This document shows, piece by piece, positions 18,501 to 26,894 of a stretch of DNA of 64,000 nt; positions within the stretch are counted from its first letter, which is position 1, and the number at the start of each line of letters is the position of its first letter. Source of the stretch: a bacterium A37T11 (lineage in GTDB: Bacteria; Bacteroidota; Bacteroidia; Sphingobacteriales; Sphingobacteriaceae); the NCBI GenBank assembly GCA_900109895.1, contig FOBR01000006.1, forward strand, positions 186,001 to 250,000. The letters are read 5' to 3'. Both the position numbers and the translations under genes were made by a program. The notes below the pieces were generated by a model. That model was not told the origin of the DNA. It searched no databases and saw only the letters and a list, made by a program, of their open reading frames with translations.

Positions 18501-18975
18501 TTAGGTATCCCATCCCCGCAGCCTTTGCGTAGCGCGCCCAAGTATCTGCATGGAAACCCGTCGGATTAAAATCTTTGGCATAGGCAAGGTATTTTTTCCG
18601 GGGTATTTTTTTTACCCGCATTAAGTGTTCGGCATAACCTCCCCCTTTCTTTCCTTCCCAAACATTACCCGCCATGGCATATACGCCCCAATGGATAAAC
18701 ATACCATAGGTAGCTTCTTTCCACCAATGGATGCGCTGCTCTTTACCTGTTTGGGAGGTAGTCCACCAACCATTTAGCGCTTCATCAATAGCCAGGCTGT
18801 CTAGCCGTTCAGCGCTATTAAACATTTCTGCGGATTCATTGCCTTTATCCACTTCATTTCTTTGTTGGGCATGCACGACCTGACTACACAGCCATAGGCC
18901 AACTACCACACCAGCTACCTTGTTAAATTTTAGCCGCGTTATTCCATTTGCTACCATAAGTTTAGTGTCTGTCAT
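15586..18975 (-). CDS. GH29 alpha-L-fucosidase fused to a C-terminal beta-helix module
   Basis: The 1129-residue exported protein starts at ATG 18975, 5 bases after the preceding stop; an upstream frame extension overlaps that gene. The signal region ends near SQVVHAQQ. The GH29 catalytic domain (about 45-400) has TYGMFIHWGVYAM, the family HHDGFAMF motif and the probable nucleophile D279 in ILWFDTPEK. An Ig-like or carbohydrate-binding region follows (about 500-620). A second large module (about 650-1125) has features of a right-handed parallel beta-helix, starting near FSHVGYHQGDRSLPDIPV with GTILLKRGTYRI and IVLRGEGSEKGQTTL; such modules are usually lyases, hydrolases or glycan-binding. GH29 enzymes are normally 450-600 residues, so the fusion is notable. 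Predicted action: exo-removal of alpha-L-fucose in the periplasm or at the surface. Confidence 0.9.
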   Translation of the reverse strand: MTDTKLMVANGITRLKFNKVAGVVVGLWLCSQVVHAQQRNEVDKGNESAEMFNSAERLDSLAIDEALNGWWTTSQTGKEQRIHWWKEATYGMFIHWGVYAMAGNVWEGKKGGGYAEHLMRVKKIPRKKYLAYAKDFNPTGFHADTWARYAKAAGMGYLIITAKHHDGFAMFPTDYSTEYSLKSTAFKRDPMAELAAACRKEGLKFGFYYSHAFDWEDPNAPGNDWDYENPGGGRMIGGQRWYHVHPEWLPRIRRYVDGKAIPQILELIHKYHPDILWFDTPEKLPLSENLRILKAIRKADPNVVINGRLARTAPRNYGDYLNTADRPAEFRPIPAGTAWEAIPTTNESYGYSKTDTLHKSAAFQIQLLAKAVSKGGNILLNIGPKGDGTFDAADVRILDSIALWMKENKPSVIGASTTELPLQSWGVITKKGDSLFLHVFKYPNDGKLFVGGLLSKVKEARYLAGGHVISSMHASADGLELELAKEREGAADEVILLMLDGQLKAGLRTYLESNVLQNRLLAFDARGTDHDFDFGDGKPDRYYVSHWVDTSQVLSWNVAARKPAAFQIWVDEVQDTVPVGGAYEIKVGDQRFLGQVTNKGSGHHTTLLGSVTLAAGPSIFQIRPLSITGQELMRFLEIRLIPIADQQVHWHSKQVWPLADGTLSYATDAKGNRIPDFSHVGYHQGDRSLPDIPVCRTVSPPADGTYSDKIIQQAIDELARLPADQQGVRGTILLKRGTYRIAGTLHIRNSGIVLRGEGSEKGQTTLVATGRGQRTLLSISGYGERQVKAHNKQFVLDDYVGVGSFSLRVASAASFHQGQSVVIYRPATSQWIHDLQMDRIAQRKGTIQWKPSDFGLWFERTIVRISGNTLIMDNPMVMALDKKYGGGLIYPCSFKGRISEVGVEHIRFESEYVNETDEDHGWIAVELDKVKDAWVKDITAYYFGLSCVKLGGDSKQVTVTQSSCMDAKSLVTGGRRYSFFNEGQLNLFSDLYSRAGRHDYVTGARVAGPNVFYNCKATGALADIGPHHRWACGTLYDQISTDGEINVQDRGNWGSGHGWAGVTQVLWNCRAAVVTVQNPWVSGKNYCIGLIGKKGQGRLENRPDGMWEGVGKVGLQPASLYEAQWKVRH

Positions 18976-18980
18976 AATAA

Positions 18981-19934
18981 TTAGAATGTCTGAAATATAT
19001 GTAGAGGAGTGACAAGGATTAGAGCAGGACCATCCTTTGGTAAACAAGCAGTAAACAACGCAATTGGATCACCCTGATCGCTGGTATAAACAAAAGGACG
19101 TTCCCTTCGTTTAAATACTTCAGCCGTTAGATCGGAATAGTGCAGCGATTTGGTATAGACAGGCCCTTCAGAAACCAGCCGGTAATCAATGCCATCGTTT
19201 GAAACATATTGTACACCCGCCTTAACAATACCCGTAGCACTCCCCTTGAAATCGCTGCATATGACTACAAATTTACCATTTTTTCTCCATATACAAGGAT
19301 CCTCTAACTCATTTTGTCCCGGTAGCAGGTTAGTCCGACTGCTGTCCAGCTGATGATATGGTCCGTTAAAAGAAGCAGACACGTATGCCTGTGAGAAGCG
19401 CTTTCCCGCGACCTCCTTCCTTCCAAAAACGTACACGCTGTCTCTGCCCAACAACAAAGGGGCTGGATTGGAAAAGGGGATAACCGGCTTATCCGATCGC
19501 TTCCAAGGCCCTGATATCTGATCAGCTACTGCATATCCTGTTTGGTTGGCAGATGATATATAAAACAGCACATACTTGTTTCCTACCCGCATTATTTTTG
19601 GATTGTGTACCCGCTTATCATCCCAATATGATGGTCTTTTTACCAATACAACTTCTGCAAAGGAATAAGGGCCCTCCAAGCTTCGCGAGGTTGCGCGAAT
19701 GATCTCTGAATGCTCCAGCCAACCATTCATCCCGTAGGCAGCAGGCCACCTGGATGCAAACAAGTGGTATAAACCATCTGCTTTAATCACCGATGGACAC
19801 CAAATGTAATATCCTGGCATGCTAAATCCCCGCTTTTTATCGGCTACCCCTTCCTTCAAAGAAGGTACTTGCGGAAAGCCCACACCAGACCAGGCAAACA
19901 GCAGGAAAAACAAGCATATTTTAAGGTTTCCCAT
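18981..19934 (-). CDS. GH43/GH117-like five-bladed propeller glycosidase
   Basis: The 317-residue protein has a signal peptide (LFFLLFAWSGVGFPQ). Its repeated motifs are typical of five-bladed beta-propeller glycosidases: CPSVIKADGLYHLFAS, KRVHNPKIMRVGNKYVLFYI and LEDPCIWRKNGKFVVICSD. The acidic residues expected for GH43/GH117-like catalysis are plausible, but a subfamily cannot be set by eye. It overlaps the fasciclin gene by 14 bases and precedes the GH29 gene by 5 bases, so it is part of the locus operon and likely trims a side chain or the backbone of the same glycan. Confidence 0.78.
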   Translation of the reverse strand: MGNLKICLFFLLFAWSGVGFPQVPSLKEGVADKKRGFSMPGYYIWCPSVIKADGLYHLFASRWPAAYGMNGWLEHSEIIRATSRSLEGPYSFAEVVLVKRPSYWDDKRVHNPKIMRVGNKYVLFYISSANQTGYAVADQISGPWKRSDKPVIPFSNPAPLLLGRDSVYVFGRKEVAGKRFSQAYVSASFNGPYHQLDSSRTNLLPGQNELEDPCIWRKNGKFVVICSDFKGSATGIVKAGVQYVSNDGIDYRLVSEGPVYTKSLHYSDLTAEVFKRRERPFVYTSDQGDPIALFTACLPKDGPALILVTPLHIFQTF

Positions 19935-20604
19935 ATTCTACTACCCTATCTACTACATGTACGGGGCCATTAGTTGACTGAATCCCGGCTGTACGCACCG
20001 TGGTCACCCTTACTGATTGCTGAAAACCATTTATTGTCAAAAAGGAGTTCCGGTCATTGGTTACATGCAGGGTCATGATCCCTTCCGGATTGGCCGGATC
20101 AGCACCTTGAGGCAATAAAGTGTGCACCGTCTGCAAGTCGGGTGTAAGTTGCTCAAACGAATATTCCCCCTGAATGATCAGGTAAAACAACCAATTCCTC
20201 ACCTGCTCCTTCGGATAATCTGACCATTTGGTGGCTGCAACCCCATTCACTAAATATCGTCCAAAATAGCAATCATTGGTGACTTTTTTACTGGCAATAC
20301 GATAAACAGCATCGTTATGCAACAAAATATATGTGCGGCCAGGCTGCATATATTCAGTTGAATCAATACCTGCATAGGCTATCGCTTCGCGCATACGCAG
20401 AAAAATGCTATCACCTTTTACGACACTTCGTTGCTTCAAATACTCCCAGCAAGTCTTGTCAATGTGCGGATCCAATATAGTTGACTCATAGTTATAATCT
20501 TCCTGCAGGTCCAAGCCTGCCACACTGCAAGCTTGAAAAGCCGCCAAAAAGAAAAAAACCACCAGCACTAAAAATCTATTTTTCAACTTCTTTTCCATCA
20601 TCAA
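19921..20604 (-). CDS. Fasciclin-domain lipoprotein
   Basis: A 227-residue lipoprotein with the signal FLVLVVFFFLAAFQAC followed by a FAS1 domain. It shows YMQPGRTYILLHNDAVYRI in the place of the usual Leu/Phe-Ala-Pro segment and ends with the typical GPVHVVDRVVEYG. Fasciclin lipoproteins are often encoded beside SusC/SusD and are thought to help bind glycan or protein at the surface. It starts 5 bases after the SusD stop and its 3' end overlaps the propeller glycosidase gene. Confidence 0.85.
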   Translation of the reverse strand: MMMEKKLKNRFLVLVVFFFLAAFQACSVAGLDLQEDYNYESTILDPHIDKTCWEYLKQRSVVKGDSIFLRMREAIAYAGIDSTEYMQPGRTYILLHNDAVYRIASKKVTNDCYFGRYLVNGVAATKWSDYPKEQVRNWLFYLIIQGEYSFEQLTPDLQTVHTLLPQGADPANPEGIMTLHVTNDRNSFLTINGFQQSVRVTTVRTAGIQSTNGPVHVVDRVVEYGKP

Positions 20605-20609
20605 ACTAT

Positions 20610-22067
20610 TTATTCAGAGTAAGGTTCATTTTGTACCAATAAAGGATTTCGAGTTAACGCATCCCGTGAAATAGGAAATAAGATTTTACGGGAATCGGTA
20701 AAACCGGAAACAGAAAGATTAAGTAAAGCCTGTCTTTTGCGAATGATTGGATCCATTACTTCCAACACACGGCCAGTACGGATCAAGTCAAACCATCTAT
20801 GACCTTCTCCAAAAAGTTCAAGCTGTCGCTCCTGCAGTATTTCCCATTCGAGATCGCGCTGAGAAGGAAAATCTGCAGCACTCACAGCAGCTAGTCCCGC
20901 CCGCGTCTTTACTTGGTTTAATATAGCCACCGCACTTTCACGGTCGCCCGTATTATTGAGCGCCTCAGCCCGAAGCAACAAAATATCGGCATAGCGGTAC
21001 AACGGTATTTTTGCTTCGTTTTGATCATTGGATGGCAATGCAACCTTACCATCTTGACCCGGACCATAAAATTTCCAGATAGAATTGACTCCCTGAGTTG
21101 TCGCCTTCAGCAACGTATCGTAGGTGATGGATCGCCTGATATCTTCATGATGCGCTTCAAATCGATTAAAAACAGTTGAATCAATCACATAATTGGACGT
21201 ATTACTTGAAGATCCAATTTTAGCAAATGTATTTACCCCATTACCCTGAAGGTCCTGAGTAAAGCTCCAGTTCAAACTCCAGATATTCTCTTTAATAGTT
21301 GTACTTCCTGGACCTGTAAAAAGCGTTTTCCAATCCGTTCCAGGTACTAACCCGTAGCGTTTCAGTGCCATCAGCGCATCTGTCATTTCAAGCACTTTTG
21401 CATCATCCTTTAACCAGCTATATACATCGGCCTGCAACGCCAGAATTCCACCTGTATTTATTTCCCAAACCGAAGTATTTGAGTTACTGCTTAATGAATA
21501 AGCCCTTTCCAAATCGGGAATGATCGCTTGGTTCATAATATCATCTACCGATGCACGGGCAAGGTTGGTCTCTCCTTCCAGATTTTCATAAGGCTCCAGC
21601 CTGAGGGGTACTCCTCCCCACACTCTTATGGCATAAAAATATAAATATGCCCTGATAGCAAGCGCCTGAGACAAGTAGTTATTAAGCGATGCTTCTGGAA
21701 GGTTAGCGATTTTACCGAGGTATTTAATGGCACTGTTTGCCCTTCCAATTGCCACATACAGGGTATTCCAATTAGCTGCAGAGGTAGTGGAATTTAAGCC
21801 ATTCAGAGCCACCGTAATTTGGTTTTCACCCGTTCCACCATAGGTGAAGTTATCAGAACGTGCCTCCCCCCAATCAATATAATTGCCCACACCAATTGCC
21901 GATTGCACACCATCATATACCCCAGCCAACCCCAGCTGAGCATCATCTGCTGTCTTCCAAAATAACTCATCAGACAGGTCTGTGATGGGTTGCTGATCTA
22001 AAAATTTATTACATCCTGAAGCCAACAACAAAAACAACAGTGCATTTAATATTCGTAATTTTTTCAT
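20610..22067 (-). CDS. SusD/RagB-type surface glycan-binding lipoprotein
   Basis: The 485-residue lipoprotein has the signal LLFLLLASGC and the SusD start NKFLDQQPITDLSDELFWK. TPR-like helices (QALAIRAYLYFYAIRVWGGV) and the conserved end region (RQLELFGEGHRWFDLIRTGR) follow. It caps its partner SusC, binding oligosaccharide at the cell surface and feeding it into the pore. It lies 11 bases downstream of susC. The ligand is inferred from the neighbouring fucosidases. Confidence 0.97.
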   Translation of the reverse strand: MKKLRILNALLFLLLASGCNKFLDQQPITDLSDELFWKTADDAQLGLAGVYDGVQSAIGVGNYIDWGEARSDNFTYGGTGENQITVALNGLNSTTSAANWNTLYVAIGRANSAIKYLGKIANLPEASLNNYLSQALAIRAYLYFYAIRVWGGVPLRLEPYENLEGETNLARASVDDIMNQAIIPDLERAYSLSSNSNTSVWEINTGGILALQADVYSWLKDDAKVLEMTDALMALKRYGLVPGTDWKTLFTGPGSTTIKENIWSLNWSFTQDLQGNGVNTFAKIGSSSNTSNYVIDSTVFNRFEAHHEDIRRSITYDTLLKATTQGVNSIWKFYGPGQDGKVALPSNDQNEAKIPLYRYADILLLRAEALNNTGDRESAVAILNQVKTRAGLAAVSAADFPSQRDLEWEILQERQLELFGEGHRWFDLIRTGRVLEVMDPIIRKRQALLNLSVSGFTDSRKILFPISRDALTRNPLLVQNEPYSE

Positions 22068-22078
22068 GTCATTATTCG

Positions 22079-25000
22079 TTAAAAACTCACATTCAAACCT
22101 AAACCAAATTCCCTTTTACGCGGGTATCGCCCATTATCTACACCCATTTCCAGCGCATTATTGAAAGATATCTCCGGATCAAACCATTTATAATTAGTCC
22201 AGGTGAGCAGGTTGTTTGCATAGGCATAGATCCCTATTCCTTTAAGGTGGATCCGGGTAACTAATGGTAATGGTAACCGATAACTAACCTTCAGGTTCCT
22301 TAATCTGATAAATGAGGCATCCTCTATATAATTACTGTTCAGCTCCCTCACATTTCCCATACTGTTATTTTTGGCTATCGGCCAGTCGGTCACATCCCCC
22401 TGCTTATTCCAAGCCCCAATGATAGCATCAGGTTCAGGAGTTACATTGGTTGTCCCAAATGTATTTAGGCCATACCTTGCTTTATCATAGATCTTGCCTC
22501 CCCAGCTCACGTAAACATCAAAAGATAAGCTTACACTTTTATATGAAAATGAATTGGCCAAACCGGCCACAAACTTAGGCTGTGCATTTCCTAAAATCAT
22601 ACGGTCATTATCATCAATTACGCTATCGCGGCGCTCATTTTCCCAGATCACATCGCCTCCCTTTGAAATATTTCCTTGCGTATATAGTTGCTGGACGGGC
22701 CCGTTATAAGGTTTTCCATCTAACGTATAGCCACCTGCAGACTTTCCGTCCGGAGAAACATCCACCGGAGTAAGTCTGTCCCAATTTTCGGAATACGCAT
22801 TTGATACATCATAGGAATATACACCCAATGCTTTCCAACCATAAAAGTTGCCCAATTTTTGACCTTCTTCTATGAGCCATTTGCCACTACCCGACAAAAT
22901 AGAAGTACCACCATACAACTTCCTGACCGTATTATTATTAAAAGACATATTATAAGAAATATTCCATTCAAACTGTTTACTACGTACAGGAATACCCGTC
23001 AACATAAACTCAAAGCCCTTATTTTGAATTGAGCCCACATTGACCTGTACAGAGCTATAGCCCGTTTCATAGGCCAATGGAGCATTATATAATAAATTGT
23101 CAGTTATTTTGCGGTAGTAGTCACCCACAAAAGTCAGCCGTCCTTTAAAAAAGGAAAGATCGATTCCCAAGTTGAACTGTTTGGTCGCTTCCCAACTCAA
23201 TAGACTATTTCCTAGTTGGCTATTCTGGACTACGCCAGAGACGCCATTATAATAATACTGTCCAAAAACGTACCGTTGTATAGCTGCATAATTATCAATC
23301 CGGTCATTACCTGTCTCCCCATAACTAAATCTTAATTTACCATCATCCAGAAAACCACTGCTGTTCTTTAAAAATCTTTCTTCAGAAAACCGCCAACCCA
23401 AAGAAGCAGATGGAAAAAATCCCCAGCGTTTATCTTTGCCAAAGCGGCTGGCCCCATCCATCCTGAAATTAGAGTTAAACAAGTATTTGCCCTTATAGCT
23501 ATAGCCCACCCGTCCGAAGGCAGAGGCTGAAGTATTGCGCGTGCCACTTGTATAGGTACCTCCCTGATCAAGCAGCTGGGCAGAATTGAGGGTCAATACC
23601 GTTTCCGACACATAGTTTGAACCAGATAAATCTGATCCGCGACTATAATCTTTATCTGCAGCTAAGCCAAAGACCGCCGTCACATCATGATCTCCAGTAA
23701 AAGTTCGATGAAAATTCAGGTAAGCTTGCAATTGCCAGTACGTATTAAAATCGGTTAGGTCTGCCCCTTCATTGATATTAGAGGTGCTTACCAACTTAGG
23801 TGTAAATTTAAGATTGTGCGTATAATCTACCTTGACATTGGCATCCGTTGTAAGCCTGAGCCCTTTTATAAATTCATAACTCAGCGCCGTATAAATATTT
23901 CCATCATAGCTATCAAATTCATTTTTATTGAGCAGTGCCTCGGCTACCGGATTTCTTCTGCCTCCTATAACGGGTGCCAGCGTACCGTCTGGCAAGTAAA
24001 CTGCAAAAGATGGTGGACGCTGTATAGCCTGATTGAGCGTATTTCCATCGCTTATGCGATTTTCCTTTTGGTAAGAAAGCTGGATACGATTAACGATAGA
24101 AAACTTATCGTTTGGCCGGTAGTCCATATTAAATCGGGCACGAGCAATGTCTGAATAACTATTTAAAATAATGCCTTTATCTTTCAAATAGCTAAGGCTC
24201 GAGTAGTAATTCAAATTTTTATTAGCTCCACTCACCGACAAATCAACCTGATTTCTCACGCCGGTCTGTGTGAGCAGATCCTGATAATCATTGTCTGCAT
24301 TAAATGACGGATTGAGAGAATCAAGCGAATTCTCGGCTGTTCCATTGCGTTTATAAAGGTACAGCCTACGTAAAGCAGCATTTGATTGCGCAATCTTATG
24401 GGATAAATTACTAAAACTTTGCAGGTAATTGACGTTGATTTGTGGTTTACCTTCTATTCCTTTTTTTGTCGTTATGATCACTACCCCATTAGCAGATCTA
24501 GCCCCATAAATTGCAGCAGAGGCCGCATCTTTCAATATCTCTATCGAGGCAATATCAGCGGGATTAATCCCTTCGATATTTACACCCTGTGCACCATCAA
24601 CGATATATAGCGGATCAGCCCCCCCCTGCAAGGTGGCTGTACCCCTTATGCGCATGGAACTACCCGCGCCAGGTCGGCCCGATTCCTGGGCAATTTGCAC
24701 ACCACTTGCTTGCCCCTGCATAGCATCAAAAATATTTATGGCCTGCCTTTTTTCAATATCTGCTCTGGAAATAGAAGATATAGCTCCAGTAACATCGCGT
24801 TTCTTTTGTTGTCCATAGCCTACCACGACAACTTCGTCCAGGTTGCTGTTGTCCGCCTCAAGTAAAACTTTTAATGGATTTGTGTCAGTTAACGGTACCT
24901 CTTTGCGTACATACCCCACCATGGAGAACGTCAACGTTACAGTTTTATCGGGTATAACCAACCTGAAATGGCCCTTTGCATCAGTCGTGGTACCCCGTCC

Positions 25001-25174
25001 TGATAAACCCTTAACATATACAGAAACTCCGGTAAGTGTCCCATTTGCATCTGAAACTGTTCCAGAGACCTCCAGTTGCTGAAGCTTAACCGGTTCCCGG
25101 AAAGAGCGCGCAAACACTTCCCCTTTACCAAGCAATACTAACAGACATAACAACCACTTTTTATTACTTATCAT
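22079..25174 (-). CDS. SusC/RagA-type TonB-dependent outer-membrane transporter
   Basis: A 1031-residue transporter with a signal peptide (to about 22), a carboxypeptidase-like regulatory domain (VSGTVSDANGTLTGVSVYVK), a TonB-box-like segment (LDEVVVVGYGQQKKRDVTGA), a plug domain (PLYIVDGAQGVNIEGINPAD, ASAAIYGARSANGVVIITTK) and a 22-strand barrel ending in LGLNVSF. It has no N-terminal STN domain, consistent with HTCS rather than FecI/FecR control. It imports oligosaccharides with SusD using TonB energy. The upstream gap to the sulfatase is 49 bases and includes TATATTTC, a weak -7 box match. Confidence 0.97.
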   Translation of the reverse strand: MISNKKWLLCLLVLLGKGEVFARSFREPVKLQQLEVSGTVSDANGTLTGVSVYVKGLSGRGTTTDAKGHFRLVIPDKTVTLTFSMVGYVRKEVPLTDTNPLKVLLEADNSNLDEVVVVGYGQQKKRDVTGAISSISRADIEKRQAINIFDAMQGQASGVQIAQESGRPGAGSSMRIRGTATLQGGADPLYIVDGAQGVNIEGINPADIASIEILKDAASAAIYGARSANGVVIITTKKGIEGKPQINVNYLQSFSNLSHKIAQSNAALRRLYLYKRNGTAENSLDSLNPSFNADNDYQDLLTQTGVRNQVDLSVSGANKNLNYYSSLSYLKDKGIILNSYSDIARARFNMDYRPNDKFSIVNRIQLSYQKENRISDGNTLNQAIQRPPSFAVYLPDGTLAPVIGGRRNPVAEALLNKNEFDSYDGNIYTALSYEFIKGLRLTTDANVKVDYTHNLKFTPKLVSTSNINEGADLTDFNTYWQLQAYLNFHRTFTGDHDVTAVFGLAADKDYSRGSDLSGSNYVSETVLTLNSAQLLDQGGTYTSGTRNTSASAFGRVGYSYKGKYLFNSNFRMDGASRFGKDKRWGFFPSASLGWRFSEERFLKNSSGFLDDGKLRFSYGETGNDRIDNYAAIQRYVFGQYYYNGVSGVVQNSQLGNSLLSWEATKQFNLGIDLSFFKGRLTFVGDYYRKITDNLLYNAPLAYETGYSSVQVNVGSIQNKGFEFMLTGIPVRSKQFEWNISYNMSFNNNTVRKLYGGTSILSGSGKWLIEEGQKLGNFYGWKALGVYSYDVSNAYSENWDRLTPVDVSPDGKSAGGYTLDGKPYNGPVQQLYTQGNISKGGDVIWENERRDSVIDDNDRMILGNAQPKFVAGLANSFSYKSVSLSFDVYVSWGGKIYDKARYGLNTFGTTNVTPEPDAIIGAWNKQGDVTDWPIAKNNSMGNVRELNSNYIEDASFIRLRNLKVSYRLPLPLVTRIHLKGIGIYAYANNLLTWTNYKWFDPEISFNNALEMGVDNGRYPRKREFGLGLNVSF

Positions 25175-25223
25175 AATTATTTAAATTTGGTAAATTGGTT
25201 TACGAAATATACTAAGTGCCTAC

Positions 25224-26786
25224 CTAAAAATGTGGACGTGAGTAACCTTTTTGCTGACAATCGTCCAGCAACTTTTTCAACTCAGCTACCTTTTCCGGAA
25301 ATTGGAGGTACACGTCATTCGTCTCAGCAGGATCATTAGCTAAATTAAAAAGTGTTCCGCATTTTTGATCACCAGGTAATAGTTTTATAACCCTAGGCTC
25401 GGTAAATCCACCAGAACCTAGCGATGTACAAAGTTTCCATGAGCCCTTCCTGATGGCAAAATATCCGCCCAATGAATGATGAACAATAAAATCACGGATA
25501 GGCTTTCCCCCATCTTTTCCCACCCAAGCCGGCCATAGATTAAAACTATCTTCAGCAACCCCATTCGGAAGTGCGAAATGCAGCATTCCAGCCAATGTAG
25601 CCACCATATCAGTAGTACATATTAATTGTGCACTTTGGCTTCCAGCTTGGATGTGTCCGGGCCATTGTGCCATAAAGGGCACGTGATGTCCTGCCTCAAA
25701 AATATCAGCTTTTCGACCTCGAAAATCAGCATTCGATTTATGTCCAGTTTGGCTAATATCTTCGGGAGTCCAATCAGAACCGTTGTCACTGGTCAAAATA
25801 ACTAGCGTATTTTCAAGAAGACCATTCTTTGCCAATGCCTCTATTACTTTGCCGATCATCTGATCCGTTTCTTTAACATAGTCTCCATAGTTACCTGCCT
25901 GCGAGCTACCACTGAAATCTTTAGTTGGAACCCAGGGAGTATGAGGCGAAGGTAAAGGTAGGTATAAGAAAAATGGTTCATTTGTTACTTTAGCCCTGGC
26001 ATTAATATATGTTACTGCACGATTTGTAATGGTAGGTAGTACTTGATCAAAAACAAAATCCTTAGATACTTTCCCTGATCGGCGTAGGGAACCCCTTCCC
26101 GTACCACCTTCCGATCGATTCTTTAAGACCTCATTGGGAATACTATGCACCTTGCCATTATCCAGGTAACAATATGGGCTCATATCCAACGAGGCCGGAA
26201 TGATCAAACTTTCTTCAAACCCAAAATCCCAAGGGCCTCCATTTACCCTAGCTGTATAATCAACATTATCATCAAAGTTATCCTCCACAACTCCAGTACT
26301 AGGAGGTTGTTGTATAGGTCTTGAATTATCTTTCAATTGCCAATCTAAACCTAAGTGCCATTTTCCAAAGCATCCGGTATGATATCCCTCCTTTTTTAGG
26401 AAGGAAGCAATGGTGACACGACCTTTTTCAATCAATGACGGAGAATATCCATTAAGCACCCCTTTCTTTAACCTTGATCGAAAGTCATATCGGCCAGTCA
26501 ACAATCCATACCGCGTAGGTGTACAAACTGACGAGCTGGAATGGGCATCCGTAAAATGTATACCTTTCTTAAGTATATTATCCATTACTGGCGTATGGAT
26601 TTTTGAAGAAAGATTGAGGGCCGATACATCTCCATAGCCCATATCATCTGCCAATATCAATACAATGTTAGGCCTATCGGCTATGTTTTGCCCAAGTGCA
26701 GTTGAAATAATGCAAACTCCTGACAAAATCAAGCTAAAAAAGATACATTCCCCCTTATTAAACTTTTGTAAATGGTTAAGAAACAT
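25224..26786 (-). CDS. S1-family sulfatase
   Basis: A 520-residue exported sulfatase. The hydrophobic signal segment ends near STALGQ. The metal-binding start is NIVLILADDMGYGD (D47, D48), and C88 in SVCTPTR matches the C-x-P-x-R signature whose cysteine is converted to formylglycine. Later metal and substrate ligands are visible in TSDNGSDW and TGHKSNADFRG. It removes sulfate esters, so the target glycan is probably sulfated. The anaerobic or aerobic maturation enzyme is not in the window. It lies between the GH95 gene (108-base gap) and susC on the same strand. Confidence 0.95.
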   Translation of the reverse strand: MFLNHLQKFNKGECIFFSLILSGVCIISTALGQNIADRPNIVLILADDMGYGDVSALNLSSKIHTPVMDNILKKGIHFTDAHSSSSVCTPTRYGLLTGRYDFRSRLKKGVLNGYSPSLIEKGRVTIASFLKKEGYHTGCFGKWHLGLDWQLKDNSRPIQQPPSTGVVEDNFDDNVDYTARVNGGPWDFGFEESLIIPASLDMSPYCYLDNGKVHSIPNEVLKNRSEGGTGRGSLRRSGKVSKDFVFDQVLPTITNRAVTYINARAKVTNEPFFLYLPLPSPHTPWVPTKDFSGSSQAGNYGDYVKETDQMIGKVIEALAKNGLLENTLVILTSDNGSDWTPEDISQTGHKSNADFRGRKADIFEAGHHVPFMAQWPGHIQAGSQSAQLICTTDMVATLAGMLHFALPNGVAEDSFNLWPAWVGKDGGKPIRDFIVHHSLGGYFAIRKGSWKLCTSLGSGGFTEPRVIKLLPGDQKCGTLFNLANDPAETNDVYLQFPEKVAELKKLLDDCQQKGYSRPHF

Positions 26787-26894
26787 AAAGGTCTATAATA
26801 ATTGTCAGTTGCAAAAATGCACGGATTTGACACTCATTAAGGGTAAATTTTGCTCTAAAAGGAGGAATAAATGATCTTTAATCATCCACCAAAA

